NCBI GenBank assembly: GCA_013368325.1
Contig: JAACJK010000219.1
Coordinates: 868,001-932,000, forward strand
From: Ephemerocybe angulata
Lineage: Eukaryota; Basidiomycota; Agaricomycetes; Agaricales; Psathyrellaceae
Reading direction: 5' to 3'
DNA length: 64,000 bases
The notes under the pieces were generated by a model, which was not told the origin of the DNA, did no database searches, and saw only the letters and a list, made by a program, of their open reading frames with translations. This document shows positions 21,701 through 36,297 of the stretch, one piece after another. Position numbers and translations under genes: made by a program. Every line of letters begins with the position of its first letter. Position 1 is the first letter of the stretch.

Positions 21701-24333
21701 TGGTGACTCTCTTCGACTTGTAGGAAACTCTTCCTCGACGGGGGAAGTCATATCAAAGTCGCCCTGAGTTTCAAGCTCATCAAGCACGACATGCGATTGC
21801 GGTTGCAGAGATGGAGATCTTGGCAATTTAAGCTCGCCTGAGGTCGTCGGGGTAGACGATTGCGCGCTAGATGAATCATAATCCACCAGAGGTGCCCGCA
21901 GGAAAGGAGATGTCCGTCTTTCCCGGACGGGTGACGTCTCTGGATCTGGATACATGAGGTGGTCAAGTTCCGCCACAGATTCTTCGTCCTCCTCCCGCTG
22001 AGGCGCTGGCGATGAAACCACCATTACAGAGCCACTTTCAGCCTGCTCCCCTGGATCAGGCTCAAGGGAGGGTGAAGGCCTGTCCATGAGCAACATCCTG
22101 GAACCTGCGCCCGGGTCGTCATCGTCAAATTCGCTTTCAAGTTCTCCCGCTTCAGAAGTACGACCAACGAGATCCTCGTCTTCTTCTTCCAAGTCCCCAT
22201 CCCGCGATTCTTCACCATCAGCTTCAAGAACATCTGAGCCTTCATCCGTTTCGTCGTCCGAGTCCCGATTGTAGCCCGACAATCCTAAAGAAACGCTGCT
22301 GGCCCGGCTTATACCTTTCCTAAACCTCGACTGCTGGGTCGACAACAGATGACCAGATTGATCGAGGATTGCGTCTAGATGTTCTTGCCCTCGGCGCGCC
22401 TCTTCCTCCTCCTCCTTTTGTCGCTCTATCCTTCGGATGTGCTGTTGCAGATTGAGTCAGGATGATGTAAAGAGGCGTCCGAAAAAACACTCACATCAAC
22501 GGCTCTCTTCCACTCATTTACGACCGCCTTCACGGTGGACTTCGCAAGTGCCCGTAGCTTCTTTTCTTCCAGACCCTGGGCCTTCCCCCTCTTCACCTCC
22601 TCCACGTCCCAATGCCCCTTCACAGCTGCGGCAACCTGCGCAGCAACATCCTTCCCTCGTGGCCACGGCCTTGCCCCGCGCGCTTGGTGCTGAGAGACCG
22701 CGGACTCGATGATAGTGTCCCAATGGTCTTTCGTGTTGCGCTTGGGAGGCTCGTAGGGCGGGGGGAGGTTATCAATGTCGACTTTGGTGCCAAAGAGAAC
22801 ATCGGTACCAGGGATGAAGCGACCGTCGCGTCGGAATTTTGCCTCTCGAGACCTGATGGTGGCTTCCTTTTCAGCTTGTTTCGAACGGTCGGGTGGGATG
22901 AAAGTTGACAGTAGCGTGGTAAGAGAAAGGCCGTGTTTAGGGGGCTCTGGGAGTTGGTATGGGTTGGTATAGCTGGGCAAAGGTTTTCGGACTATCAATT
23001 TGATACGCTTGAGAGCCTGCTGCGGAGACTTGGGCGAAGGCGGTGGATGTGAGCCGACCTAGAGGGGCATTATTATGATATTTGCACATTTCATCCATAC
23101 CAACATACCTCGTGGAAGAGTGGAACGGCGGGGCGGACCTTTTGGGACCTCTCTACGACCGGCTGGTGATCCATCCGACGATTTCTGCGCGTCGCCGGTG
23201 ACCCCTGTTCAGCAGGCCCTACTTTGCTAGCATTGTGGTCGTCTATTGGCAGGGACTTGCCATCGTTTGCCTTTTGCTTCTTCTTACCCTTCCCAGGCGA
23301 CGTCTGTGAGGCTGGGTCTTGAGCTTCTACATCGGTGAGCGTAATGCGGCCCCTTTTGACTCCGGTTCGACGAGGGCCAACTGAGACTGAGATAGACCGG
23401 GAGGATTCTTCGTCGTCGTCGTCGTCGTCGTCGTCGGAAAGCGGGGTCAGAGAGCTTAGAAGCGAGGAGGAGACTGATGAGTTTCGACGGGTGGTGCGAG
23501 TCCAGGGGGGTTCTCTGTAGGTGGCAGGTGGGGGCGATAACGAGTCATCCTCCGCGTCGTGGGCCTCCAATATTTCCCTCTCCTTCCCCTTGCCTTTTCC
23601 AACGGCAACCCGGGCGCTCGCAGACGTTGCACCTAGGACTTCATGCGACAGCTTTCTTTGGTGAGCAGGCAGCTTTGGAATTATTTTGGGTGACAGAAGA
23701 GTTGAAGTGCCAGGGAGTCCCGCGATAGATAACCTCCGCTCGTTCGCGGCGCGTCGCGTGCGACGAGACGGCCCAGCGGCCTGCTCCGCGGTATGGTACA
23801 AGTCGTAGTTTGCTTTATACTATTGGAATTGTCAGCGAAGAGGGCTAGGGTTGAGATGGAGACACGCGCACGCACGTCTCGGAAAACTTCAGTATCGTCC
23901 GTCTTCGCCACCTTTGGGTCGTACCCGAGCATGCCCCTCCAGTTCGTCATATGGAACTTCTCGCGAACCTATTACGCGACAAGAGTGTTAGTTCGAGTGT
24001 GCATATGGCAGAAGGGTATAGGGGGCGCACCAGGTCATCGTGTTTGTCGTATATCTGGTCCAGCTCGGTCTGTTTTTGAACAAGTAGCTGGCGCCGCTGC
24101 TCCCCAATCGTTTCTTCCGTGACCTCGGCCTTGACACCCAGACCCCGAGTCGAAGTAGAAGCAGACCTTGCTGTACTTCTCTTCCCAGACTTGAGCACGC
24201 TCCCCGGTATCCTGACTTCCTCGCTTCCCCAAATCCCACTCGTACTGGCGCGTGTACTGTGCCGTGTGCTCCTGGTCGAGTTCATGGTCGAAGGTGCCGC
24301 TGAATGAACATTGTACGACTCGTCTTTGGACAT
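18721..24333 (-). CDS. SWR1: SWR1 chromatin-remodelling ATPase
   Basis: Catalytic subunit of the SWR1 complex, which exchanges H2A for H2A.Z in nucleosomes. The start at 24333 gives [20 protein letters not shown]. Order along the protein (about 1,650-1,700 residues): basic/acidic N-terminal region with a poly-Asp run; an HSA-type helix ([20 protein letters not shown], then [18 protein letters not shown]) and the [12 protein letters not shown] motif typical of Swr1; a long acidic region; then the SNF2 core with [47 protein letters not shown] and [21 protein letters not shown] long insert separates the two lobes, as in INO80/SWR1 ATPases, and the helicase C part follows: [51 protein letters not shown] and QCEDRAHRIGQ. 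About ten introns. The end [20 protein letters not shown] is at 18721. No break was seen. Confidence 0.93.
23409..23436 (-). repeat. Trinucleotide (GAC/GAT)n run coding poly-Asp in SWR1
   Basis: A CGT/CGTC-phase triplet run on the plus strand encodes eight consecutive Asp residues in the SWR1 N-terminal region, so it is a coding microsatellite likely to vary in length. Confidence 0.8.
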
Positions 24334-25011
24334 ACACTCGTTAAGAGAAATCGTCTCGAGTATTTAACTGCGGTTCCGTGCGTCCGCGGCTACACGCAGC
24401 AAGTGCACCGCTGGGGACTGCACACGCGCCGTGGCTAATTGGATTGTCGCTCGCTTGCCGAGGTTATAAGAAGTCACCGAATCCAGCACGGTTCGCCTTG
24501 GTTCTTGGACTAGACGGGAGCCAGCGTTCTGTATAGTTTGAGAGTAGAGTGTGGAGAGCGAGTGGCCACGGCGTCGGGACCAAGTAATCGTTACGACTTG
24601 AGCTGGATCATGGCTTTTTCCTGGTTCCCGATTTGGCTTTGGCAAATATCCCAAACCTCCGCCATCATCAATCAAATCAAACAGTGCTCGAGGAAGCCCA
24701 AAGGATTTGCAGGTAATCCTGAAGCTTTGAAGTGATAGGATTCACGTAGTAATTACAACAACAAAATAGCTTGAACGAGAAGGCGAAGCCGAGAAATTTA
24801 GAATCTACGAGATAAAATAGTACTATGCCGCGAAAAGGTCCCCCAAATTAGGCGCACAAGCGCCCAAGGAGCAACGTAAATATTAAATATGACAGTGCAA
24901 TACGGGTCCCGTATATCACCCTCTTGGCTACACACTATGTGCGTTGAGGGTGGGGTGCGAACAGGAGAGGGACAGAGTCAATCAATGGGACGGACTCGCT
25001 GTTGTGGTGAT
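24334..25011. other. Intergenic region: SWR1 promoter side and kinase 3' flank
   Basis: Between SWR1 and the first PKA-type kinase. The part 24745-24905 is clearly similar to 29765-29925, the 3' flank of the second kinase (shared CAACAACAA(A/G)ATAGCTTGA and AGCAACGTAA blocks), so the kinase duplication reaches beyond the coding region. At 24845-24855 it carries AAATTAGGCGC, part of the dispersed motif. Confidence 0.65.
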
Positions 25012-26570
<1,559 letters not shown>

Positions 26571-26654
26571 GAAAGCGATTGTTTAACAAAAATCAGAGCA
26601 CAGCGGGAAGAGAACACACCTTGCTCAATGACTATTTCCTGAGGCGTGGCAAAG

Positions 26655-28604
26655 CTACAGTCGGTGTTCACTAGAATGCGGGGATGACTTTAGAATAGCT
26701 AGACTAGAGAAGGTTTGCGTACGCTTGCCTTCAAATAGAGAAGCACCCTCCATATCAAATCGCCAGTCGTCATCATGTATCAATGCTACATTAGCGCCGG
26801 TCTGTAACGGAAAGGTGAGTTGTCGGTTGTCACCCTATTTGAGTATAACCTGGGAGGGTAGAGACCTTCTGAAGGAGATGACCCGTCATTGTGTCCGAAG
26901 GGTGGAAACTCTGGGCAGAGAGATATTAGCTATCAGGGTTGCTCGCTTTAGAGGTAGTTCAGACCTTGTGAGGAGAGTTAGGCCATAGACCAACGCAGAC
27001 TCCGTCCTGAACGGTCTCTGTGCTGCCGGGCATCCCAGCAACCGTGTCTCTACCGAGCCCTCCCGATCCACCATCGTTTCTGTCATTTGAACCGTGATCT
27101 AGATTCTTCGATGAATCGGAACGATCTCTTCCAGAGTTTTCCTGGGAGTGCAAGCTATCTGTGCTCAGGCGAAGACGCCTGTCCATCTGCGCCCGGAAAT
27201 CCTGTGAAAAAGCCATTTTATACCCCCGCAAAAATAGAGATTGGTCCATCACTTGGGCAGCTTCACTTGCGCCTACACGGGCCTCAGAGGTTCCTCTTTT
27301 AGTCCAGGCGTAAGGCGGTATACGCTCTGATATCTGGCTAGCTGCAGGCGGTCTCTTAACGAGCCTCAAGACGTCGTATGGGGGTGGCAGCGGGTCGCGG
27401 TAAGCAGCGAGCGCCCAGCTTTCACTTTTGATGCACCCGGTGATGAAGTAGAGGGACTCTTCGTCTCCAATCTGCCGCACAGAGTTAGCGTACATGTAGA
27501 GCAGCCCGGCCGATTGGACGAGGGTCTTCCGTAGAGTGCTGTGATTTGTGAGCTGCTCTAGCTTGGCCGTCGACGTTGGAATCACCACAGCACCTTGCCG
27601 TGCGCCGCATCGAAAGTCGATGCGCGCTGGGGTTCTGGCGTATATGTAAGTCACAAAAGCACATTGACGAGATGTAGGTACTTACAAGCCATCTGGTCCG
27701 TATTCTACGTCAGACCATGTTCCTGGAGAAGCTATGATGTCGTCCTTCGACAATTCACTGTCGTTTAAAGTAACTGTTTTTTCGTGGAGTTGATAGGTCT
27801 CGCCGAACTGGGCAGCCCTTTCTCGGATGGCGACTTCGTCTTCCCAGAGATTATACAGCTTCTCAAACCCTCCTTCTGCGGAGTAAGTCCCGACATCACC
27901 AGGTACGACTCCTCGCTCCCCCGAGAATGGCTTTCGAGGTTTGGGTTGCCAACAAGGCAGGCCCTTTCCGGACCCCAGTAGACTGCAGAGAAAGATCTCT
28001 GGGGTCGTGAGCTTTTCAGCATTTAGAACATGCTCATCAGGTTCCTCAATTGAGGCCTTAGAATCATACATATGAGCAGGGTGAACTTGTCGCCCGCATT
28101 ACTAGACGACGACGTACCACTGTAACGGCACCGCTTTGCGAATCAATTGAATGAATTTCTGATCTTGAAGACCGCGAAGACCCACTTGATGCGGTTTCTA
28201 ACGCGGGCAGAACCAGGGGATTCACTGTTTCATTGTGCGACAGTGTACTTGAGGCAAACAGTCCCAAAAGTTGTGACATGAGACCGTGAAAGCTGGTGGC
28301 AATGGTCGGTGACGATATGGCTTGGCTGCTCAACGCTATTGGTCGAGGACTTGGAACAGACGTCGTGACGGTAGCACCAATAGTATTCGCTAACGAGGTC
28401 AACGACCAGGTTAGAGGCCTTCAGCTCGGTTCATGGCCAAAGAATCGACTCACAACTGGAAGATGCATTGTTCGAGCCAACGAACACATTATGGACAGTG
28501 CTATAGGTGGTTTCGTAGTGGTCTCCTTGGGTATTGACGGCTTTTATAGTGCCAGCTTGGAAGTCGCCGCATTCCGGGAAGAGAACGGATGGTCGTTCTG
28601 ACAT
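26655..28604 (-). CDS. Uncharacterised mushroom-type protein (GDVGTYSAEGGF family), perhaps fused to the kinase
   Basis: I recognise the conserved pattern from many Agaricomycete predicted proteins, but know no assigned function. From the start at 28604 (MSERPSVLFPEC) the protein reads FQAGTIKAVNTQGDHYETT near the N terminus, a short G-x-(I/F)-x-x-V block often seen at such starts, then a Ser-rich linker. The core has GDVGTYSAEGGFEKLYNLWE, the DELSKDD-like segment, FRCGARQGAVVIPTSTAKLE, LLYMYANSVRQIGDEESLYF, ITGCIKSESWALAAYRDP, and after further introns SFHPSDTMTGHLLQK and NVALIHDDDWRFDM. The unspliced reading ends at a TAG at 26655. A GTACGC donor just before it would instead continue through NTDCSFATPQEIVIEQ, from which a second intron leads in frame into the kinase. 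Which end is right cannot be settled from DNA alone. Confidence 0.6.
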
Positions 28605-30061
28605 CTTGAGTGCGGGACAGTGGCAGTCACCTGTAAAGCCCGCCAACAACACGCTCTTCGACTGCGGGTGAGATAGGTGAGTGAGGTCGGCGGGAAGGGT
28701 AGTGAGCTGTTACAGGAGGAAGAGAGGGAATATGGAGAAGTTAAGCGCCATCAGGCCTCATGCCGAAAGCTGTTGTGTCGTGGCAGATGCACTGCTTCTG
28801 GCAGTCTACGACGGAGGATGATCTGCGTCAGTGGAATGATTTCAAGTTAGATGCGAGTAAGGCTATTCACTTTTCGTCTGTATATGCGGTACCAAGAGAT
28901 TGCATGTCCATGATGGGATTGTCCGCTTGCCTGATCATAGCTATAGATAGCATTTAGCGCCGCGTTCGCTTGCCTGTTCATGAAGACAATAGCTGTGCCT
29001 TGACTGCAGCATTCCCGGGGACATCCTGAGACCGTATCGATCATCTTCCTCTTCTTCATTAACTATTAATCACAGCTTATGGAGTGAAAGAGGGTTTTTG
29101 CGAGTCGCGACATACTTGTCCTTGGAGGTTGAGCAAAGTCGAAAGAAACCAGTGCGAGCCGCAGCTGCAAGAGAGTGTGAACATCTTATGTAACCTTCCC
29201 AGGATGGGCGCTTAAACACACAGCCCCGACTTTCAATAGCCTTGAACCACGTTCACAGACCTTGTGGTCCCCGAAGTGCGTGCGAATATCCAAGGGTCGT
29301 ACCCAAAACGCTCTCAGGTGACTTTCGCTGCCAGCAATGCATAGCCAAGTGCACCACGACAACCAGCACATTGTTTGAGGCAGGTTGCTAATGATGGAAT
29401 TACACGCAGTGGCTTCCATGTCGCTTCTTGTATAGGATTTAGGGATGATGGTATCTCTGGACAGATAATGACGCCTCGTAGTCAGAAATTGGGCATCTGG
29501 GCTCGTCACCGCATGGCCTTTCCAAGTTACCCACCTAGAGCTCAATTTAAGGCTTCTGCAGGCTGGCCTTCCCAGACGATGATCGCGGTTCATCGGCATC
29601 ATGGTCCAAGCTTACCACACTCCCCTTGGTACGCCTGGTGCTGTGCCTATGTCTCTCAAGACATCGAAAAGAGAAAATAGTATAAAAAGTGGGCTGCATT
29701 TTGGACGCGGTGAATCCGGCGCTGAACATTGTACAATTCCAAAGGATATAGTACAGCAATCCAAGTGAGGTAGGACTGTCTTAGTACAACAACAAGATAG
29801 CTTGAGGGAGAAGACGAAGACACACTGACAGCATACATCTACAAAGATAAGATAGTAAATAGCAAAAGTCCTTTTAGGCGTCCAAGCGCCTAACGAGCAA
29901 CGTAACTATCGTACACGGCGACGCGGTTCCAATTCCGAGGGTATCCATACAAGAGGCGTGTGGTGTCGTTCCTCAGCTAGGGTATGCGCATGCGTGTAGA
30001 GGAGTGGACGGTCGTGGCGGTCCGTGGCGTTCATGGAAGGCATGGGAGAAAGATGGTGGGG
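28605..30061. other. Intergenic region
   Basis: Between the unknown gene's start and the end of kinase copy 2. The part 29765-29925 matches the 3' flank of kinase copy 1, and near 29873-29893 the dispersed motif occurs as a near-palindrome (TTTTAGGCGTCC and GCGCCTAACG). Open frames at 29186-29602 (-) and 29375-29680 (+) overlap each other and match nothing I recognise. Confidence 0.5.
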
Positions 30062-31574
<1,513 letters not shown>

Positions 31575-32150
31575 GAAATGCGAAGGGGGGGAAGGCTCGA
31601 GAATACGGGTCCGCCAGCAAGTTCCGGATTCGCGAGAAAGAGAGCAGGAAACTGAGGGTGTTGGTGAGAAGTGGGGGAAAGAGATTTACAACTGAAAGGG
31701 CTGGCTCGCCATTGTCTGAACAATCGAAATCTGATCTCACTTTACTCGGCTACAAACAAGCCGCTTCTTCACCATCAGTTGGCTTAGCTAACAAGGGTAC
31801 TGTCCCCCCGAGTACAACGTCCCTCCATCCTTGGAACAATGCTCGCTGGTAATCACTACGTATTCATAGCAACATGGTCTCTACAGGCAGCCCACTCTTC
31901 CTCAGGAACATCCTCAGCGTTCTGAGCGACGGGGAGCCAGCGCAACAGCCACCCGATTGCTCCGAGCCCAACAGCATCGCCTCTGTCAATCGGACCTTCC
32001 TATCGCCGACACACGCTGCCTCGCAATATTAGTTCTCCTCGAACGACCTGGATGAGAGCAGGACCCGAGAAACCGTACGAGAAAGAGGGAAGGTAGCCAT
32101 GATTGTTGTTACATAAAATCGAGTTGAGGAGGTGGGCCTCGAGGCCATCG
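31575..32150. other. Intergenic region
   Basis: Promoter side of kinase copy 2 and 3' flank of the SET-domain gene. No gene, repeat or clear signal was seen. Confidence 0.4.
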
Positions 32151-34089
32151 TTACTCTAAGTGGGGTGCATGCTCGAGTGCGGTGAGTAAATCCTTCCAGG
32201 CGGCTTCACAACTGTTCAAGATCAACTTCTCGTTTATAACGAGCAGCAACGCGAATCGGGTCCGTCTTTTCTCGGGGCCCAGCGCCTAGAATGGCCAATG
32301 TCAGTACGTTCCAAATGCGAAGGGAATATGATATGAATAGCGCACGTCCAGTTGGGCGAGGAGGTCTTCCTCTTCGTCGCCATGACCCCTCTGCCCCGTA
32401 TTCGCCTTCCGTGTCTGGCACAGCGCGACAAGCAGTTCGCAACTGTGTTTAAGAACAGCGACATAACGCCCATCCATACAGCCGAGTAGGGCTCCAATGT
32501 TGCCATAGTTCTTCGTGCCGTCGCCGCTGTCGTCCAGGCATTCAACTTGATTCTCCAAGGCGACTTGGAGGCCGTATAGTGACTGTAACGCCGACCTGGA
32601 CTCCTCTTTGTCGAGAAGAGCTGCTGGCGCTTGGCTCGTCTGGTGGGCAGATGCCAATAGCAGTAGAATCCAAAGCTGGACCGAGACCAGGCCATCAGCG
32701 TTGATTGTGTATGGGCTCCTAGACTCCCCTACAACGCCACCAAGCAGGCACCTTGTTTCCTCAAAACTGGCCATGAATTCCGTGTCGGCGAAAAGATGGG
32801 TGCAAGTGTGGTTGATTTCTTCTCGGAGGGAGAGGGAGAGACCCGGCACAGCGTTAAAGACTTCGTCGCTCGTCCATGTAAGACTATCGTGTTCATTTGC
32901 GTCAAGCACAAAGCCATGCTGGCAGAGGAGCTCGGCATTTGACAGCGACTCGCCATAGGTGTTGTAGACCTCACTGAAAGGAGGGACAGGAGCGTTTACC
33001 ACCATTTCGTAACCCTCGCTGCTCAAGAGGGTATGTCCAGTGTCCATCATATCTTCTCCGTCATTTCGATCGTGAGGGCATTCGTCCAGTGAGCCGCACT
33101 CGGAGCAGACTTGGTATTCGCTCTAAAGAAGAGATCAGGATCTCTGGCAGGGAGGCAGGAAGAACGTGGATTACCTCGAGATGAACATGGTTCTCTTGGG
33201 CGTGGTTGAAACTATGATCATGTTAGAGGCGCTTTCGTACGCGAGTGTGAAGTCCTACTTACGCGTCGGCTATGGGAACCATGGCTAATCCATGGTAAGA
33301 GTCTACAAGGAAGGCTCTTGAGGAGACGAGGCAGTAGGCGCGAAGGAATCCATTAAGGTCGGAATCATGGCTAGCCCGTTCCTTCAGGAGAGGCTTTACG
33401 ACGCCCTGAAAGTATTTATGCAGCTCTGGCTAGGTGGTGTCAGTCCATCTGCTGAATGGTAGAGATATATCAAGAACACTGACGAATGTCACACCATGCC
33501 CCCTCCCTGTCAGATTCCTTTCTACCTCAGTGCCCCTCAGCCAATTCAAAGCATCTCGGATGTCTTCACAATCACTTGCGAACCACTCTGGTGGGTGTGT
33601 CTTGCCATTCATCCATGCTTCCCAGCAAATGGGAAGGTCAATCGTGTCGGGGAGACTCTGAAGATACCCATACCACCTGGATTCGGGACCAGGGAGGCTG
33701 GATGTGGCGGCCAATGTAAATATGCATGGTAGGGATCCCGTAGATTGGCTGGCTGCTCACAGCTCAGTGTAGAGTGCAGCTGAAAGTGCAAGTTGGGCCT
33801 CCGAGCCCGAGAAAGCTGGTGTTATGGCTGGCGAGAGGGAGCAGGATCGCGCGGATAACACAGCAGTCTTTGGAATCGTCACGACTAAGGTTCAAATCCA
33901 CATCAGCCAAAGCTCACCATTTCAGAATTCGTGGGACTCGCCTGTTTCTCCTGGGTCTATGCCTGCCTTTCCAGTGAAAACGCCAATTCCGCCATTGCCG
34001 TCAGGCTGGACAGTGAGACGTGAATCAATGACAATACCACGTTCAGAGCACCATCCAAGGAGGGTTTCAACCTTTCCTGGTAGTTCCAT
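32151..34089 (-). CDS. SET-domain lysine methyltransferase (SETD6/Rkm-like)
   Basis: Probable protein-lysine methyltransferase of the split SET class (Rubisco-LSMT/SETD6/Rkm), which often modify ribosomal proteins. The start at 34089 gives MELPGKVETLLGWCSERGIV and IDSRLTVQPDGNGGIGVF. A GC-AG intron (33885-33941) is needed to join PGETV to VTIPKTAVLSARSCSLS, a strongly conserved SET-family block. Next come SRWYGYLQSLPDTIDLPICW, AYCLVSSRAFLVDSYHGLAM and VPIADAFNHAQENHVHLES (NH of the SAM site), a Cys-rich CSECGSLDECPHDR insert, and PPFSEVYNTYGESLSNAELL with GFVLDANEHDS. A last intron joins LLAQLD to ALGPEKRRTRFALLLVINEK, and the stop is at 32151. All main motifs are present; the exact substrate is unknown. 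Confidence 0.85.
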
Positions 34090-34288
34090 AGGCAGGCACT
34101 CCTGAGATCCTGAGCAACTGCGAAACCAAGGGCAGAAAATTCAAAACAGGGAGAAGGAGTCCTTAATTTCGGGATCAATGGTTAAGGCGTTGGAAACTAA
34201 CTGGACCAAACATGCCGGCGACTTCCGCTTCCGCCTCCGGCCTTCTTCCGCCAACTCGGTCCATACCGACAGCGCTCATTCTTCAACT

Positions 34289-34745
34289 ATGGCTGGTCGT
34301 CTCGGTGTCCTCGACTACCTGCACAGAGCGGTGGTATACTCCTGTGTAGGCATCTCCATCTGGGGCATTGGAATGGGTGTCGCTGTGCACAGGGACACGC
34401 TTCGACGGGGACGAGGTGAGCAGCAAACATTCGCGTGGTTTGCAGTACTTAAACTCACGTCGAACACTTCCTTTCCGCGTCTGAATGAATTGTATTGCGA
34501 CAGAGGTGAGTGATATTGCGAATATATGGCCACACAGCAGTCTAACATCCTTCTAGATCCTTATTGAGCGAGAAGCGCTCGGCCTCTCCCTCGAACCTAC
34601 ACCAGTCAAAATCGTGAGACGCGAACTCCAAACCCAACCTGGAGCTGTACTGATGATACTGAATGTTTTACAGGAGGAAAAACGAGAGCAACAGCTTGCA
34701 GAGCTCGCTCAATCTGCCATTTCCGGCAGACAGCCATCATCCTAA
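34289..34745 (+). CDS. Small single-TM protein, possibly mitochondrial (COX14-like?)
   Basis: Short protein starting MAGRLGVLDYLHRAVVYSCV and continuing GISIWGIGMGVAVHRDTLRR, one hydrophobic helix followed by a basic stretch. Later exons read ILIEREALGLSLEPTPVKI and EEKREQQLAELAQSAISGRQ, ending PSS at 34745, a charged coiled-coil-like end. Size and shape resemble small mitochondrial inner-membrane assembly factors such as Cox14, with a DYLHR/DTLHR-like start, but similarity is weak. The joint between the first exon (ending ...RRGR at a GTGAGC donor, 34414) and ILIER is not clean: it needs a 2-base AG micro-exon at about 34504-34505, or a different model. An in-frame upstream ATG at 34178 exists but its sequence looks non-coding. 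Confidence 0.45.
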
Positions 34746-35132
34746 TAACAGCACTGCAACACACCATCCCAGCTATCCCACCGCCGTACATCGATTCCGA
34801 AGACGGTTCCCTCCACTGCATCTAGACTTCTAATGCTTCAAAAAATCTGAAAAATACATGGAAATACCATTGCAGGCCTCATACTCTAAAGATACATATT
34901 GCAAGCTATTCTAATTCGACGGAGACATATGAGTGTGCGGGGGTTGGTTGTATGGAGGAAGCTATTCTGTAAGGTATGTCATTAAGCTATTAAGGGCACT
35001 GATAAGTTTGAGAGAGTAGTGATGTGTGGAACGAGATGAAGAGCTGGGGTATCGTGTAACAGAGCGAGAAGATAGCAACGAAAGATGACCGGGGAAAAGT
35101 TCGTTATCCAAGAAATGGGGGCGAGCTGGTGT
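34746..35132. other. Convergent intergenic region
   Basis: 3' flanks of the small one-TM gene (+) and the GNAT gene (-). AT-rich; nothing else seen. Confidence 0.45.
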
Positions 35133-36297
35133 TTACCAGTGGCCTTGCTGCACGAAGCGCCTGTCGAAGCCGATCTCCACCCAGCGGTCGACACCGTCGA
35201 CAGGGCCCTTGCTTTTGTCGAGACCAAGGAACCCGACCCTGTTGTAAACCTTGGCAGCAGGGTTGTCGTTCCCCACAAAGAGTGCAATGTACTCCTTTGG
35301 GTCCGTCGAGTACAGAAGGCTGCAAAGAGAGCGATCAGCATTTCTGGCCTGGATGGAATTTCGGAGAGATTACTACTCACTGCTTGCAGACGCGACGCAC
35401 AAGACGCTCGGCACACCCGAGTTTCCTCCACTTGGGGTTAGTGTACACCTTGGTGATGGTGGCGACCTTGTTGCAGTTCCGCGTGTAGGCGACAATCGAC
35501 GCGATTTCCGAAGGTCCATTGCCCCGACGAATGCGGTGGACCCAAACTTGGCCACTGGTGACCAACTTCTCGCCCTCCTCCTGCCCTTGGCTCGGGGTCA
35601 GCACGAAAGGCTCCTGTAACAACGTGAGCACTATTGAAAGGATGAACACATGGATGGAATTACTCACAGACTCTGCAGCGAACATCTCGCACAGCTTGCC
35701 GATGGCGGGAATGTCTTCCCTAGAAGCCGGGCAGCACTCGTGCTCGATATCAGGGAGGATGGTGTTCTGCCGAACCGGAGCGATATTCCGTTTCGAACAG
35801 AAAGAAATCGTCGAGTCATAGTACGGACGGGTATAGCTCTCAATGCCCGTCCGTCTGCTCCACACAGCGGCGAACGCTTCAGCGACGATGTCGACAGCGA
35901 AGACGGAGTAGACGCGCTGCTGCGGCACGCTCGCGTCGAGGGCCTGGGACAGGGCCTCCATCGCGAAATAGAGCTCGCCGTCGTCGAGCGACTGGCGTGG
36001 CCGCACGGAGAAGATGAAGAGGGGGTAGTTCCCCATCATGCCCCGCGTGACGGACGCGATGAAGCGGACCTCTGTGCGCGAGGGCGAGTCATAGCAGACG
36101 AGCCAGGTGTAGTCGGCGTTGGGGAGACCAGTCCGCTCTTCCTTGGCGCGACGTTTGAGGAATGTGGGGAGAATGACGTTCGCTGCGACGGGGTTGGCTT
36201 CCATGGCTGTCAGGGCCTTCTGGGGGAAGTCCTTTGTTGACAGACATATCTGCACGTCGAAGGAAGGTTTGAAGGAATCGTTGACAGGAACAGGCAT
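35133..36297 (-). CDS. GNAT-family N-acetyltransferase
   Basis: Acetyl-CoA dependent acetyltransferase of fungal type. The start at 36297 gives MPVPVNDSFKPSFDVQICLS. The long first exon includes YTWLVCYDSPSRTEVRFIAS and LYFAMEALSQALDA. After introns near 35614-35666 and 35320-35377 comes the GNAT core: IASIVAYTRNCNKVATITKV followed by YTNPKWRKLGCAERLVRRVC, where the R-x-x-G-x-A/G acetyl-CoA loop appears as KLGCAERL. The last exon has YIALFVGNDNPAAKVYNRVG with FLGLDK, the usual final strand and helix, and ends RRFVQQGHW at 35133. The substrate cannot be told. No defect seen. Confidence 0.85.

Noticed and set aside
23477..23728. Plus-strand open frame near the poly-Asp run
   Set aside because: Antisense to SWR1 exon 3 and made of repeat-biased sequence.
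29186..29680. Small genes on both strands between the kinase copies
   Set aside because: The two frames overlap antisense, have no family resemblance and no good intron-exon structure.
35650..36240. 196-codon plus-strand open frame
   Set aside because: Antisense shadow of the GNAT first exon.
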